Shown piece by piece: positions 32,557 to 43,583 of a stretch of 64,000 bases of DNA. Position numbers and translations under genes: made by a program. Under the pieces are notes generated by a model. The model worked only from the letters and a program-made list of their open reading frames with translations. It was not told the DNA's origin and did no database searches. Positions within the stretch are counted from its first letter, which is position 1, and the number at the start of each line of letters is the position of its first letter. The stretch comes from Hemerocallis citrina (taxonomy: Eukaryota; Streptophyta; Magnoliopsida; Asparagales; Asphodelaceae): contig CM030364.1 in assembly GCA_017893485.1 (NCBI GenBank), forward strand, positions 247,455,818-247,519,817. Direction: 5' to 3'.

Positions 32557-35500
32557 TGTAACACCCCAAATTTTTTTTTTTTTTGAAAACTAAGCCTCCA
32601 AATTCAATTCTTTCAATTTCTGTGTCACTTTAAACATAAACTAAGAAAGTTATATTTCAAGGAAAATTTTGGCAGAGTTTCTCCTCTGTAAATTTTGCCC
32701 CGAAACACAAATAGCTTACGGAATTCTGCTCAAAATTCCGTAGCTCACAATACACACAATAATTTCACGGGCTCCCCAGGCCAAAATGAGCAGAAACATA
32801 CAGGCAATATAATATAATACTCTAGGGGCCAAACTCATAACGGATTATCAAATATCAAATAAAAATTATAAATTTCTTTGAAAAACGAGGTAAAAATTTA
32901 GAAAATCCTTGTGAAACCTACCACAGAGCCCGGTACACCACAACGAGATGGGTACGGGTCACAAACATACCATACCACCCCATACTATACTCATCATCAT
33001 CATATACATGCTTATACATCCATAATACAATTTAGATCATAAATTTTACTATTCATATAACTAATTAGTACAAATTTTTAAAATAAAACTTCATCCTACC
33101 AATCCATGCCTCACCTCTGCACTGATGAGAACCTGTAACAGTAGGGAATCTAGGGTAGTCCTCAGACTCTCCTAACCCCCCAAACACTAAGGGGTCAGCC
33201 ATTTCTGGTGTGAGTATAGTTATTAATCTAATAAATTATTAAATCGTATAAGGAAAATAAATTAACTTACAACCATCAAGATAAGAAGATGCACCTTGAA
33301 AATCTGAACTTAAAAACATCATCAATACGACTTTATAACAAAATACTCTTCAAATCTGCATCCAATTATAAAATTACCCATAATTCACACATTTCACTAA
33401 ATACTTCACATCCACCTCATATTTACCCTTATTTTATACTCGCACAATACAAATTTCCATTCACTCCATTCCTTTTCAATTTAAATCCCCAACCCGAATA
33501 TTTATTCCTCCACAATTATCATCATATTAGCACTTCGCTATTTCTATAAATATCACTTACATGATGCTATTACATCTTTCTTTAATAACCATTTATATGG
33601 ATATAAACTCATAATACAACATACTTTCTGCATTAACCATTTTCATCATAACCACTTTCATAGCACAAGTATTTATTTTAGTGTATTAAATCATGTATCA
33701 CATCAGAAGCATATGCATTCATTCCCTTAATGCCATATTCATTCACGTCATATAACACAAACATAACCTCTCCTTACACATTATAATTAACTTGCATTTC
33801 ATCACATCATCACCGTATCACTTATGCGAATGCACATTCTTATTGCATCAAAACACGTTTTATAGTTCATTCATAACTCACTGCACCACTTTAGTAATTT
33901 CTTTTTCTTATAAACAATAAATCTTATTATCATTTGCACTTAATCCCCAAACACAATCTGGGGCCACCACATATCACACCCCATAGCCGATAGCTTGGGT
34001 AATAATCACTGCACCTCAAACACACAGTTTGGGTAATATCACATCACATCTCAAGCCGACAGCTTGGTTATTAATTCACTTCAATCACTTATCATCTTCA
34101 CTTTATTTCATTTCTCATTTCCATTCATCATTACCACTATTATACCAACTCACCCTGCGAATTATGCCAAGGCAGGTAGTTCCCACAATTTCCACAGAAA
34201 TAGCGGGCAGGTAGTTCCTTGACACAATTCCAAGGTGTAACAACTCATATCAAACTGTATTTTACTTTAATGATCATATACATAATACAATTACTTCGTA
34301 TTATTCATAAGAACACATGTCACTTTTATTGTTATCTTCATCTTAAATTAACCACGTACTGCATTTATCACTTCTTTTCACACACTAACTCATAACTCAT
34401 TTTCTTTCACATTTACTTCATTCACAACTACTTTCTTTCTCATCCACAATTCACAATTCACTTTCCACTTTCTTTACTTTCACATTTTTATTAACACTTA
34501 GTTATTTTATTAGTTTGTCGACCAGTGAGCCACAGTATCCCAACATACTAAAAGCCGACAGCCCAGTAAACATGCGGTCCGATGCTCTCCCAGAGTCTTA
34601 CTCGTCCGAGGCTACGTCTTCCTCCTAGCCGAACTAGCGAGGGAACACAGCACTCCTAGTCCCACTAGGGTGCCTCCTCGCGACGTCCTGTCATCGAGGG
34701 AAAACCACAATCCCCTAGTCCCACTAGGGTACTTCCTCCCAGCCGAAGCAAGCAAGGTAAACACTCACCACTAGTCCCACTAGGGTGCTTCCTCGCGACA
34801 TCTGTCATCAAGGGAAAAAACCACAATCCTCTAGTCCCACTAGGGTACTTCCTCCCAGCCGAAGCCAGTGAGGTAAACACTCACCACTAGTCCCACTAGG
34901 GTGCTTCCTCGCGATAGCTGTCATCGAGGGAAAAACCGGGCCTCAAGCCGATAGCTTAGGCGATAAAAATCACTTACCCCAAACATAGTTTGGGTCCACT
35001 ATTCCCAAGCCGGTCCTTGGGCGTTAGGAGGTCTAGCCCAAACCCCCAGGATTGCTGTAGGTACTGGTCAACAAAACCATTTGTTATCTCATCTTTTCAT
35101 CTTATTAAATCAACACAAAGCATCCCAGCTTTTAATTAAACAATTGCCACATTCTTGACTTTAATCATGTGAATAATAACACATTTTATTAACACTTACC
35201 ATCGTATCTTTTATCTTGCATTTGATGCAAATATGATGTCCACGATGTAATTATCATCTCAGTAAATCACATATACATACACCTAGTCATTTAACATATA
35301 AACCAACATGTCATATTATTGCATATCACGAATGCACCACGTTATTTATTTTTTCATAACATCACCCATTATGAATACTATGCTATTTACTACTCCATTA
35401 AATCAGATATAAGCATACACCATGTTACATCATAAATAACAGAATTATAAGGTGTTAGTCTGTATCATAAGCGTATTAAAATATATAATTCATCACAGAA

Positions 35501-37440
35501 TAATATCATATTATTACCCATTAATTCACTTCGAACATAATTAAAATGTCAACATGTACCCAATTATTAATTTCATCAACTATTGCATCACACGTCATAA
35601 TCATCTATATATATATCACAAATACACACCACACATACGGGTTTCCCAGAAAAAGGGGCCAAAATCACTTATTTCCTCTAATTAAATCTTATAATATCTA
35701 ATTATAGCATACTAGCTCATACACCATGCTCCATGTAATCATAATTGCCTATAAGGGCCTATATGCCCCAAAACATGCACAAAATATGCACTGGATAAAA
35801 ATATGCATAAACAATCTAATATAATTAGTTTTTATACTTCAACACATCACAATAACCCATACTATAGATTTTATATACTTAAAATAGTCACTTTCACCAC
35901 ATATCTCAAAAACCCATTTTGGATCCTTAAAAATCCGTATTTTCAACAAAAACCCACTTTTAGCATAACTCCCACAAAACATATCAAAAGGCCACGAAAT
36001 TCGACCACAATATAAAATATTTATAATTACACATACTCACCTGATGGATCGAGCCAACGATGTCCCACGTCCGTCCTGTAGCCAGTCGAAGTTCGACTTT
36101 TTCCACCTAAATAGGAAAGTATAGGATCGATTAGCATGAAACTCAAAACTCGACCTACGGATCTCCAAATTCAAATCCGTCTTCACCCACATGTCACAAA
36201 TAACATACGTAGGCGAGCTGCAACGACGGTTTCAAATTCGAACCCCAACACAAGAACTTACCTATTGATCGGAGGCTTTCTAATAGGAAAATTTCCTATT
36301 TCCTAATTTCTTCAATCCCTTTCTCCTAATATCTCAAATTAGGGTCAACAACAATAATGAGACTCATCTACGCCTCCGAAGTCATCAAATTCTCACCTCT
36401 ATATCGCTCGGGCATTTCACTGAATACCCGGCGTGCACTTTGCACCTATAATCCATTTTACTCAATTTAATTGAGCTGGAAGCCTATAAAAATCATCCTA
36501 AATTCTTATTAATACTTTCATAATATTCTATACCCTCATATGCATTTTTTACAATTATTTGGATCGAGTTTTCTACCCGATTTCAAAAACTCTATAGTTC
36601 GAGTTTATGCCAAAATCACTACTCCCCATTTTATTCTAATGGCTCACTACAATTTTTATCACCATACAAGAGATAATTCTTATATATATATATATATATA
36701 TCTATTTTACAAACCCAAAACCCTAATTTACTAACAACTTGTTATTTCTCTAACAATCCACTAATTCCTCAAATCTTCTACTTCGAACACCTCTAAATCT
36801 CTCTACCATAATAATCCTACTCAATAAAACTAATCACACTTAATTTTATACGAATAAATAAAATAGGATATACCTTTTCGAAATCCTTTCGAAAATCCAA
36901 CACTTCCACGATGTAGAGAACCCCTCAATTAGCATACCCCTCAGTTTAATTTGGATTTGGTGAAGGAACAAAGTGGATTGGAGCGGGAGAAGAGGAGGCC
37001 GAAAGTTGGGTTCGGTGCTTCTCTGGTTTCAATCGGAATGGGAAAGAAGGGAGAAGAAAGAAAAAGGAAATAAAATAGGGAAGGGGTTATATTGGAAATA
37101 TAATATATTTTTTTAATAATAATAGAAAGGTACAATTACCCATAAGTCCTCCAAATCCAATACATTACAAATAAACCCCAACTTTTTTATAATAATAACA
37201 CGAACAAGACAAATACATTAAATTATCTTGTAATAATTCCCCTAAAATTATAAAATAAAATAAACTATATTTCCTCACACAAAATCTCAACTCATGGTTC
37301 CAATATATCAATAATACCAATCTCCCACAAATCTCGACACCAATATCAATATTTAAAATAAAATACATCAGAATAATTTTCATCACTCAAAATATATAAA
37401 AACAGGCATTTTCGGTATTTCACAGATTCGAGGTGTCACA
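32557..37440 (-). mobile_element. S5: giant solo LTR, 4,884 bp, in the G1 RT
   Basis: It is flanked by GTGAC (32552-32556 and 37441-37445). It begins TGTAACACCCC on the plus strand and ends AGGTGTCACA. A TATA-like AATATAACCCC and a CT-rich leader on the minus strand (about 37,095-37,020) set its orientation. No coding motif or primer site. It contains AT-rich sequence, a repeat block at 34,640-34,930 and an (AT)n tract near 36,682-36,700. The rest of its length holds nothing I can name. Confidence 0.85.
34640..34930. repeat. Tandem repeat in S5, unit about 125 bp, with CTAGTCCCACTAGGG
   Basis: CTAGTCCCACTAGGG occurs five times, alternately followed by TGCTTCCTCGCGA and TACTTCCTCCCAGCCGAAG. 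The full period is two motifs. The motif is an imperfect palindrome (CTAGT/ACTAG). Confidence 0.85.
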
Positions 37441-38743
37441 GTGACGAAGGAGGTCTTTGGATATCCGGGGGGAACATTCTAATTTGATTGTATCCAGAGA
37501 AGGCATCCATAAAGCTCAACAGCTCATGGCCCGAAGTAGCGTCAATCAGGGTGTCGATGCTGGGGAGAGGGAAAGAATCCTTTGGGCATGCTTTGTTCAG
37601 GTCCGTAAAGTCGATGCAAATTCTCCAGCTCTCGTTGGCCTTCTTAACCATAACAACATTGGAGAGCCATTCGGGATAGTTGACTTCTTGTATGAATCGG
37701 GCCTTGCGGAGCTTGTCCACTTCTTCCTTTATAGCTTGTTGCCGCTCAGGGGCAAATTTGCACCTCTTCTGTTGGACCGGTTTGGACCCCGGAGCAATGC
37801 TTAGGTGGTGGACGAGGAGCTCCTCAGAAATTCCTGGTATATCGACAGCCGACCAGGAGAAGAGGTCATGGTTCTTCCTGATGCATTGGACTATGTCGGA
37901 ACATAGGGCAGATGGGAGGGTCTTGCTGATAAGGAACTTGCGGTTCGGATCTTGCTCGAAAAAGAGCACTTCCTCCAGCTCATCCACCGGTTCGGACATA
38001 GGTTGGGCATTCCCCTGGGGGATCTTAAGGGTCTCGAGGGAGAGGACAGGACCCCCGGTGGAGGTCATGTAACACTTGCGGGCCATCTCTTGACTACCTC
38101 TTACTTCCTCTACACCTGACATTGTGGGGAACTTCATTTTCAGATGATAAGCCGACGGGACGGCCTCTAAAGCGGCTAGGCCGGGTCGGCCTAGAATCAC
38201 ATTGTAAGCAGCTGGGATGTTGACGACCATGAAATCCATCGGCTCTGTCTGGGTAGTAGGAGTTTTGCCAGTGGTTACGTCGAGGGTGATCACCCCTTCG
38301 ATAGTCACTGGCACTCCCGTGAACCCATGGAGCATGTAGCCGGCGGGCTTGAGCCTGTCCCGTGATAACTTGAGTCCTCGGAAAGCTGCCAGGAAGAGGA
38401 TGTTAACAGAGCTACCATTGTCCACCAGAATCCTCTCCACTTTAAAATTTGCCATATGGAGGTTGATCACTAGTGCATCACAATGGGGGGTTCGGACTCC
38501 CTCTAAGTCTTCATCTGAGAAAGTGACCGGGACTCCAAAGCCTTTGGGAGGGGGTATGCCATGAACCGAATTGACTTTTCGTATGAAAGCCTTCCGGAAA
38601 GAGTTGGAGGTTCCTCCCATGGGACCTCCATGAACGAGATGCAAGATGCGTTCCTCTTCAAACTTGGGAGTCTCGTCGCGCCTTTCGGGATGCTTGTTAG
38701 CCCCCCTGGGGGGAGGAGGAAGATCAACTCGGTCCTTTCTCAC
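37441..38743 (-). pseudogene. G1 pol, 5' part: protease and N-terminal RT
   Basis: The minus-strand frame holds the aspartic protease motif RILVDNGSSVNILF (D-N-G in place of the usual D-T/S-G, as in many Tat elements), GRPGLAALEAVPS, then the RT N-terminus: LSIAPGSKPVQQKR, KEEVDKLRKARFI, YPEWLSNVVMVKK, RICIDFTDLNKACPKD and FMDAFSGYNQI. It runs about 430 codons without a stop to the S5 insertion, which cuts the RT just after the first catalytic Asp region. Confidence 0.9.
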
Positions 38744-38836
38744 AAACTTAGACAGCTACCCTCTCTGGATGAGGGCCTCAATTTCATTCTTCAGGGTCCG
38801 ACAGTCGTTGGTGTCGTGGTCGTAGTCTCGATGATA

Positions 38837-40560
38837 TCAGCACCACTTTTTCTTGTCCCTCTTCTTGCCGGGGGTATTCATCTTCGAAGCAGGAGGTAGA
38901 ACTCCTTCCTTCTCGACCTCCATGAGAATGGTAGAGATGTTGGCATTAAAAGGGGTAAACTTCTCAAATCTGGGAGGGGCGGCGCTGGCCCCCGTTGTCC
39001 TTCTGGAGCTTCTTAGCCCCCTCTTCTTCAGCTGCCTTTCTCTTGGTCCCAGAGTAAGACCCCTCAAAAGTGGGGCGATGTTCAGCTTCCTCAGCACAGA
39101 TATACTTCTCGCTTCTGAAAAGAAGGTCGGAGAAGTTTTGCGGTAGCTTCTTGGCTAGGGAGGACCGAAGGCTTGAGTTGAGGACGTTTGACTAGAAGGC
39201 TGCAGTGGCGACCGATTGGTCGAGGAAGGTAATGGACCTAGCTTCCGCGGTAAACCGCTTCACATATTCTCTCAGCTTCTCACCCTTCTTCTGACTGAGG
39301 TAGAGCAGTGAAATACTAGTCTTCTCGGTGCGGCGGCTACTCACGAAGTGGGTGACGAAGAGGGTCTCAAATTGTTCAAAGGAGAATATGGAGGATGGGG
39401 CAAGACGAGAGTACCATTCTCGAGCCGGACCCTTGAGAGTAGCTTGGAAGGTTTTGCACAGTAAAGTATCGGAAGCTTGGTGGATCAACATGAGGGTCTT
39501 GAAGCTTTCGATGTGGTCCATGGGGTCTGACTCCCCAGAGTAAGTCTCAAACTGCGGGGGCTTGAAGCCCATTGGAATGTGTGCCTCCATGATCGTTCGA
39601 GAGAAGGGGGGTCGGCTTGGACGGAGGGTCCTTCCTCTCATCTCTTCTTCTTTATCCAGTTGACCGAGGCACCTCTCCATCTCATGGAGACGGCGGTAGA
39701 CCGCATCGTCCCTTCGACGATAGCCAAGCGAACCTCTGGACTCATCTTCATAAGAAGGGGAGCGCGGAGTTCGGCGATGGTAGCTAGGGGAATGGCGAGG
39801 ACTGTGTGGCGGTGACTTGGAGCTTGAGAAGGGGTTAAGGACCGATTGCGAGGACTTTGGACCGGAGGAAGAGTGGGGATCCTCTGAGCATTGTTGTTGT
39901 TCGGATGGAGGTTGAGGGCATGTAGGATTGTAGCCTGGAACTCTTGGAATTCAGCTCGGATGATAGGTCTGTTATCGTCCCTCGGGGGCTGCCGACCAGC
40001 AGGAGAACGATGTCTTCTTCGATGGTACTCAGGGGACTCTCTCCGCCCTCTGCGAGGAGGGGACCTCCAGTGGTTGCGGTGACGAGGAGATCGCTCATTT
40101 GGACGTTCCGGGCGGGAAGCTCCCTCATGGGCCCGCCTTTCATCCAAACGATGGCGAAAGTCCTCTTCTTTCTACTGGTTGAGGAGGGTATTGCGAAGGT
40201 CTTCGGAAGGCCGGGGGTTGTGAGATGCCATTGAATCGGTAGAAGAGTTGTGTACGGAGATGCGGTCTCGATGAGGAGGTTGCTTCTGAGGGTTGGGGCG
40301 AGAGGCCCATGCGCCAGCATTCTGGGGCCCGAGCGGAGCCCTTTGGGATTGAAGGTTCTAAAGAGGAGGTTGCTCCTGCTGTAGGGGCTGATCAGGCTGA
40401 GGAGAGAGTTGTCCCTGCTGCTGGACAGTTTGGAGGGGGATCTCCTGTTGTGGTTGAGGAGGAGTGGTTCCACGGTTGGACCCTTTGGATCTCAATTTTT
40501 GGGGAGGCATGGCTAGAGGTGATCTAACCGAGGGAAGAGGAAGGATTGCTATTCATGGTC
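38837..40560 (-). pseudogene. G1 gag (frames broken)
   Basis: The retrotransposon gag core lies at 39680-39192: FETYSGESDPMDHIESFKTL, then TFQATLKGPAREWYSRL, then EQFETLFVTHFVSSRR. An Arg/Pro/Ser-rich N-terminal part (40147-39638) precedes it: RNHWRSPPRRGRRESPEYHR. A third frame (39097-38837) leads toward protease. The first ATG after the primer site (about 40,555) meets a stop within a dozen codons. Gag would form the virus-like particle; this copy is broken. Confidence 0.8.
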
Positions 40561-40565
40561 GATTT

Positions 40566-40580
40566 CCCACAGTGGCGCCA
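40566..40580 (-). other. G1 primer binding site
   Basis: TGGCGCCACTGTGGG on the minus strand lies 3 nt inside the 5' LTR. TGGCGCC starts are usual in Tat and Athila elements. I cannot assign the tRNA firmly. Confidence 0.7.
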
Positions 40581-40583
40581 ATC

Positions 40584-41152
40584 TGTTACCGCTAAATCTG
40601 GTGTGAGGGCAAACAGATAGAATTTGTAGATTCTTTGGGGTATCGAATAGCCAAACTTGAAACCTTTCCGCCAGAGTTTGACCGTGATCTCCCACCGTCA
40701 ATCTGCAAAAAGTGCGAAACACCGGGGTTGATCCCGGCGATGCACCCTCCGACGCTCAAGTCAGTAATCAGAAAGATTATGAATGAGCTTTTACTGGCAA
40801 AAGATTGATTACCTCTTAACAGTGGGAGATGGGGGGTATTTATAGCCTCCTTAGGGACTAGTTTCGGGATAAGATCAAATCCCTATTTCCCAGTGAATGG
40901 ATAGAAGTGAATCAGGGTCGTTTATTATGTATAATCATAAACCCTAATTCTACCCAGCTGGACCGGGTTTCTTGCAGGTTGAAACCCGCACCCAGTTGAG
41001 ATGGATCCGCTCGTAGGTTATTGGGCCTTTGGAAAAAGATCCAGTACCCGCTTCAGACCCGTTTGTAGGTAAAATTACCATTTTACCCCTTATCTTTAAG
41101 ATTCGGGCCCGATTTGGACGGTTCCGATTTAACCCTATTTTTAGCCATATCA
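40584..41152 (-). repeat. G1 5' LTR
   Basis: It pairs with 22061-22632 and differs by scattered substitutions and small indels. Confidence 0.92.
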
Positions 41153-41157
41153 GTATG

Positions 41158-42267
41158 TGTACCCATGATTCTTGTGCATGAATTGTTGAGTTTTGGAGTT
41201 AGTAAAACCTCGTTACCGGCAATGTTGAAATGAAAAGAATTAAGATATAATTTTGAGATATGATTGTGGATCTATCTCGGTATTTGTGATTATGACCGAT
41301 AGGAGGTAAGACTAATTCTAGGCTTGAAATCTATTCATGTCTTGAACTAAATAATTAGGAACATAAGTGAAGATGTAGTAAACCTGGACAAACGTAAGTG
41401 GGTTGCTCTATATAGTCGGCGGTGGATCTCCGTGGCTATAGACCCAGTTGGTGGACTGTGGTTGCTCTGTGGGAGACTTGTTTTATTTTGAAATCTGGGA
41501 TTATGAGGACGGGTCAATGGTGGATTCCAGGATCTTGAGTAATCGGGCGGATTGTTTTTATTTACTGTCTCCACTGTATATACGTATCTCGTGGCTAGAT
41601 GGTCACTTGCGAGATGATTCGCACGATATAATAGCCAGAGAGGCTGGGATCTATTATAATTGCCAGAGAGGCTGAGATCCATGTCCGTGGAATGATCTAA
41701 ACCTTGTTTTATTACTGGGTAGTTTCATGGCGAGGGATCGAACCCTTTATTATGGAGTACGTAGGCACTTGCCCTCAGACCTATATAGTATGGGATGCAT
41801 AGAATCCGAACAAGTGTGTATTAGTGTCATCCTAGAATAAAATGTGTGCATTAGGCATTAAGGCATAGCATACACTTACATATTTAGCGTAGTCACATTT
41901 CTACACTTTATTGTTCATTCAACTGTTGTGATTTTTATTAAAGTAATGAGATCGTTATATGTACGACATAGAGAGGATAGCCGAGTATAACATTTCGTCG
42001 GTTGTAATCAACTGATGTACCCACAGTCTTACATGCAGGTAATGGAAGTTCATGAAGAAATAAAATGGAAATGCTGATACTATTCTGTTTAAAGATGTTG
42101 TATTTATTTCATTGTAATTTTTTATTCTTCTGCTGTGTAAACAAAGTGTACTGTAACTCTGATGTATTATTGAAAAAGTTTTAAATTTCCTTGTAAAATT
42201 GTACGAAGTGAAGTAAAGATTCTGTGGAATCTCGAATTCGGCTTTATTTGGAATTCGGGGCGTTACA
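41158..42267 (+). repeat. T1 3' LTR, segment 3
   Basis: It resumes after G1 and matches about 11,030-12,138. The hairpin at 41996-42017 (CGTCGGTTG-taat-CAACTGATG) keeps pairing through two G-T wobbles relative to the 5' LTR. Confidence 0.92.
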
Positions 42268-42360
42268 CTCCTCCACCGTCCCGCTTGCACCGCCCTTCAG
42301 CCGCTACCTCGCACCTCCTCACCGTCGCTCAAAGAAGCTTCGCCCTCACCATTGATGCCT

Positions 42361-43578
42361 TGTAATACCCCAGATCTCGGCGAACAGTCGACTGGTGGGT
42401 AGATCAGTCGACTGGTATGCACGGGATTTGAGATTGAGATTGAGAAATTTAGTCCCACATGGAAGGTTTGATAGGATAATTTGAGTATAAATACTATTAG
42501 CCAATGATCAAGAGTCACCAATTCGGTTAACCACCTTTTGAGAGGCAGCCTGTGGTGGGCAGTTGTACTACATAGTATTTATAATTTGTCTGAGTATTGG
42601 GGCGGGGCGTTACAAATGGTATCAGAGCTGACTTTCGACACACCAGGTGTATCTGCACGTCGAAAGGGTCTTGAAGGCCTATTCGTGGGGTACACAGGAG
42701 ATGATTCTCCGGTTATGTTCGCGTGTCGAAAGGGTCTACGAGCCTATTCACGGAGCATACAGAGGTGCTAGAAAGGGCGGTCCTACACTAGATGTGTGCC
42801 CTGTACTCAGCGAGGACGCTGATCCCTAAGGGGGGTGTATGTAATACCCCAGATCTCGGCGAACAGTCGACTAGTGGGTGGATCAGTCGACTGGTATGCG
42901 CGGGATTTGAGATTGAGATTGAGAAATTTAGTCCCACATGGGAGGTTTGATAGGATAATTTGAGTATAAATACTATTAGCCAATGATCAAGAGTCACCAA
43001 TCCGGTTAACCACCTTTTGAGAGGCAGCCTGTGGTGGGCAGTTGTACTACATAGTATTTATAATTTGTCTGAGTATTGGGGCGGGGCGTTACAAATGGTA
43101 TCAGAGCTGACTTTCGACACACCAGGTGTATCTGCACGTCGAAAGGGTCTTGAAGGCCTATTCGTAGGGTACACAGGAGATGATTCTCCGGTTATGTTCG
43201 CGTGTCGAAAGGGTCTACAGGCCTATTCACGGAGCATACAGAGGTGCTAGAAAGGGCGGTCCTACACTAGATGTGTGCCCTGTACTCAGCGAGGACGCTG
43301 ATCCCTAAGGGGGGTGTATGTAATACCCCAGATCTCGCCGAACAGTCGACTGGTGGGTAGATCAGTCGACTGGTATGCGCGGGATTTGAGATTGAGATTG
43401 AGATTGAGAAATTTAGTCCCACATGGGAGGTTTGATAGGATAATTTGAGTATAAATACTATTAGCCAATGATCAAGAGTCACCAATCCGGTTAACCACCT
43501 TTTGAGAGACAGCCTATGGTGGGCAGTTGTACTACATAGTATTTATAATTTGTCTGAGTATTGGGGCGGGGCGTTACA
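42361..43578 (+). mobile_element. Tandem TRIM: LTR-internal-LTR-internal-LTR
   Basis: It is flanked by TGCCT (42356-42360 and 43579-43583). The three LTRs are 42361-42614, 42840-43093 (254 bp each) and 43319-43578 (260 bp, one extra GAGATT). Each starts TGTAATACCCC and ends GGGGCGTTACA, with TATAAATA inside. The two internal parts are 225 bp. Each starts with TGGTATCAGAGC (42617-42628 and 43096-43107) and ends with AAGGGGGGTGTA (42828-42839 and 43307-43318), and codes for nothing. The parts fit a terminal-repeat retrotransposon in miniature. It lies in S1 sequence. Confidence 0.93.
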
Positions 43579-43583
43579 TGCCT

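Larger units (their letters stand above)
22061..41152 (-). mobile_element. G1: Tat-lineage Ty3/gypsy retrotransposon with antisense extra genes
   Basis: G1 is bounded by GTATG (22056-22060 and 41153-41157), with 569-572-bp LTRs starting TGTTACC and ending ATATCA on the plus strand. Gag and pol run leftward from 40,560 to 29,900. A plus-strand spliced gene lies between pol and the 3' LTR. Tandem-repeat blocks flank that gene. Dual RNase H, no chromodomain, the extra ORF and a repeat-rich 3' region all point to the Tat lineage. S5 sits inside its RT. Nonsense codons are visible in the extra gene and in gag, so it is defective. Confidence 0.9.
8564..42267 (+). mobile_element. T1: giant-LTR Ty3/gypsy-type element with minimal interior, heavily nested
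   Basis: T1 is bounded by CTCCT duplications (8559-8563 and 42268-42272). It has a 3,575-bp 5' LTR and a 3' LTR of about 3,604 bp split by two insertions. A primer site for initiator Met tRNA lies after the 5' LTR and a purine tract before the 3' LTR. Taking out S3 leaves only about 774 bp of interior, with no gag or pol. The motif TTCCGGGGATGGAA upstream of the purine tract resembles the pre-PPT motif of Del/Tekay-type elements as I recall it. T1 must have been moved by proteins from a relative. Confidence 0.88.

Noticed and set aside
42538..43250. Small repeated peptide in the TRIM interior
   Set aside because: It spans LTR, primer site and interior; TRIM elements are non-coding and the frame has no known domain.
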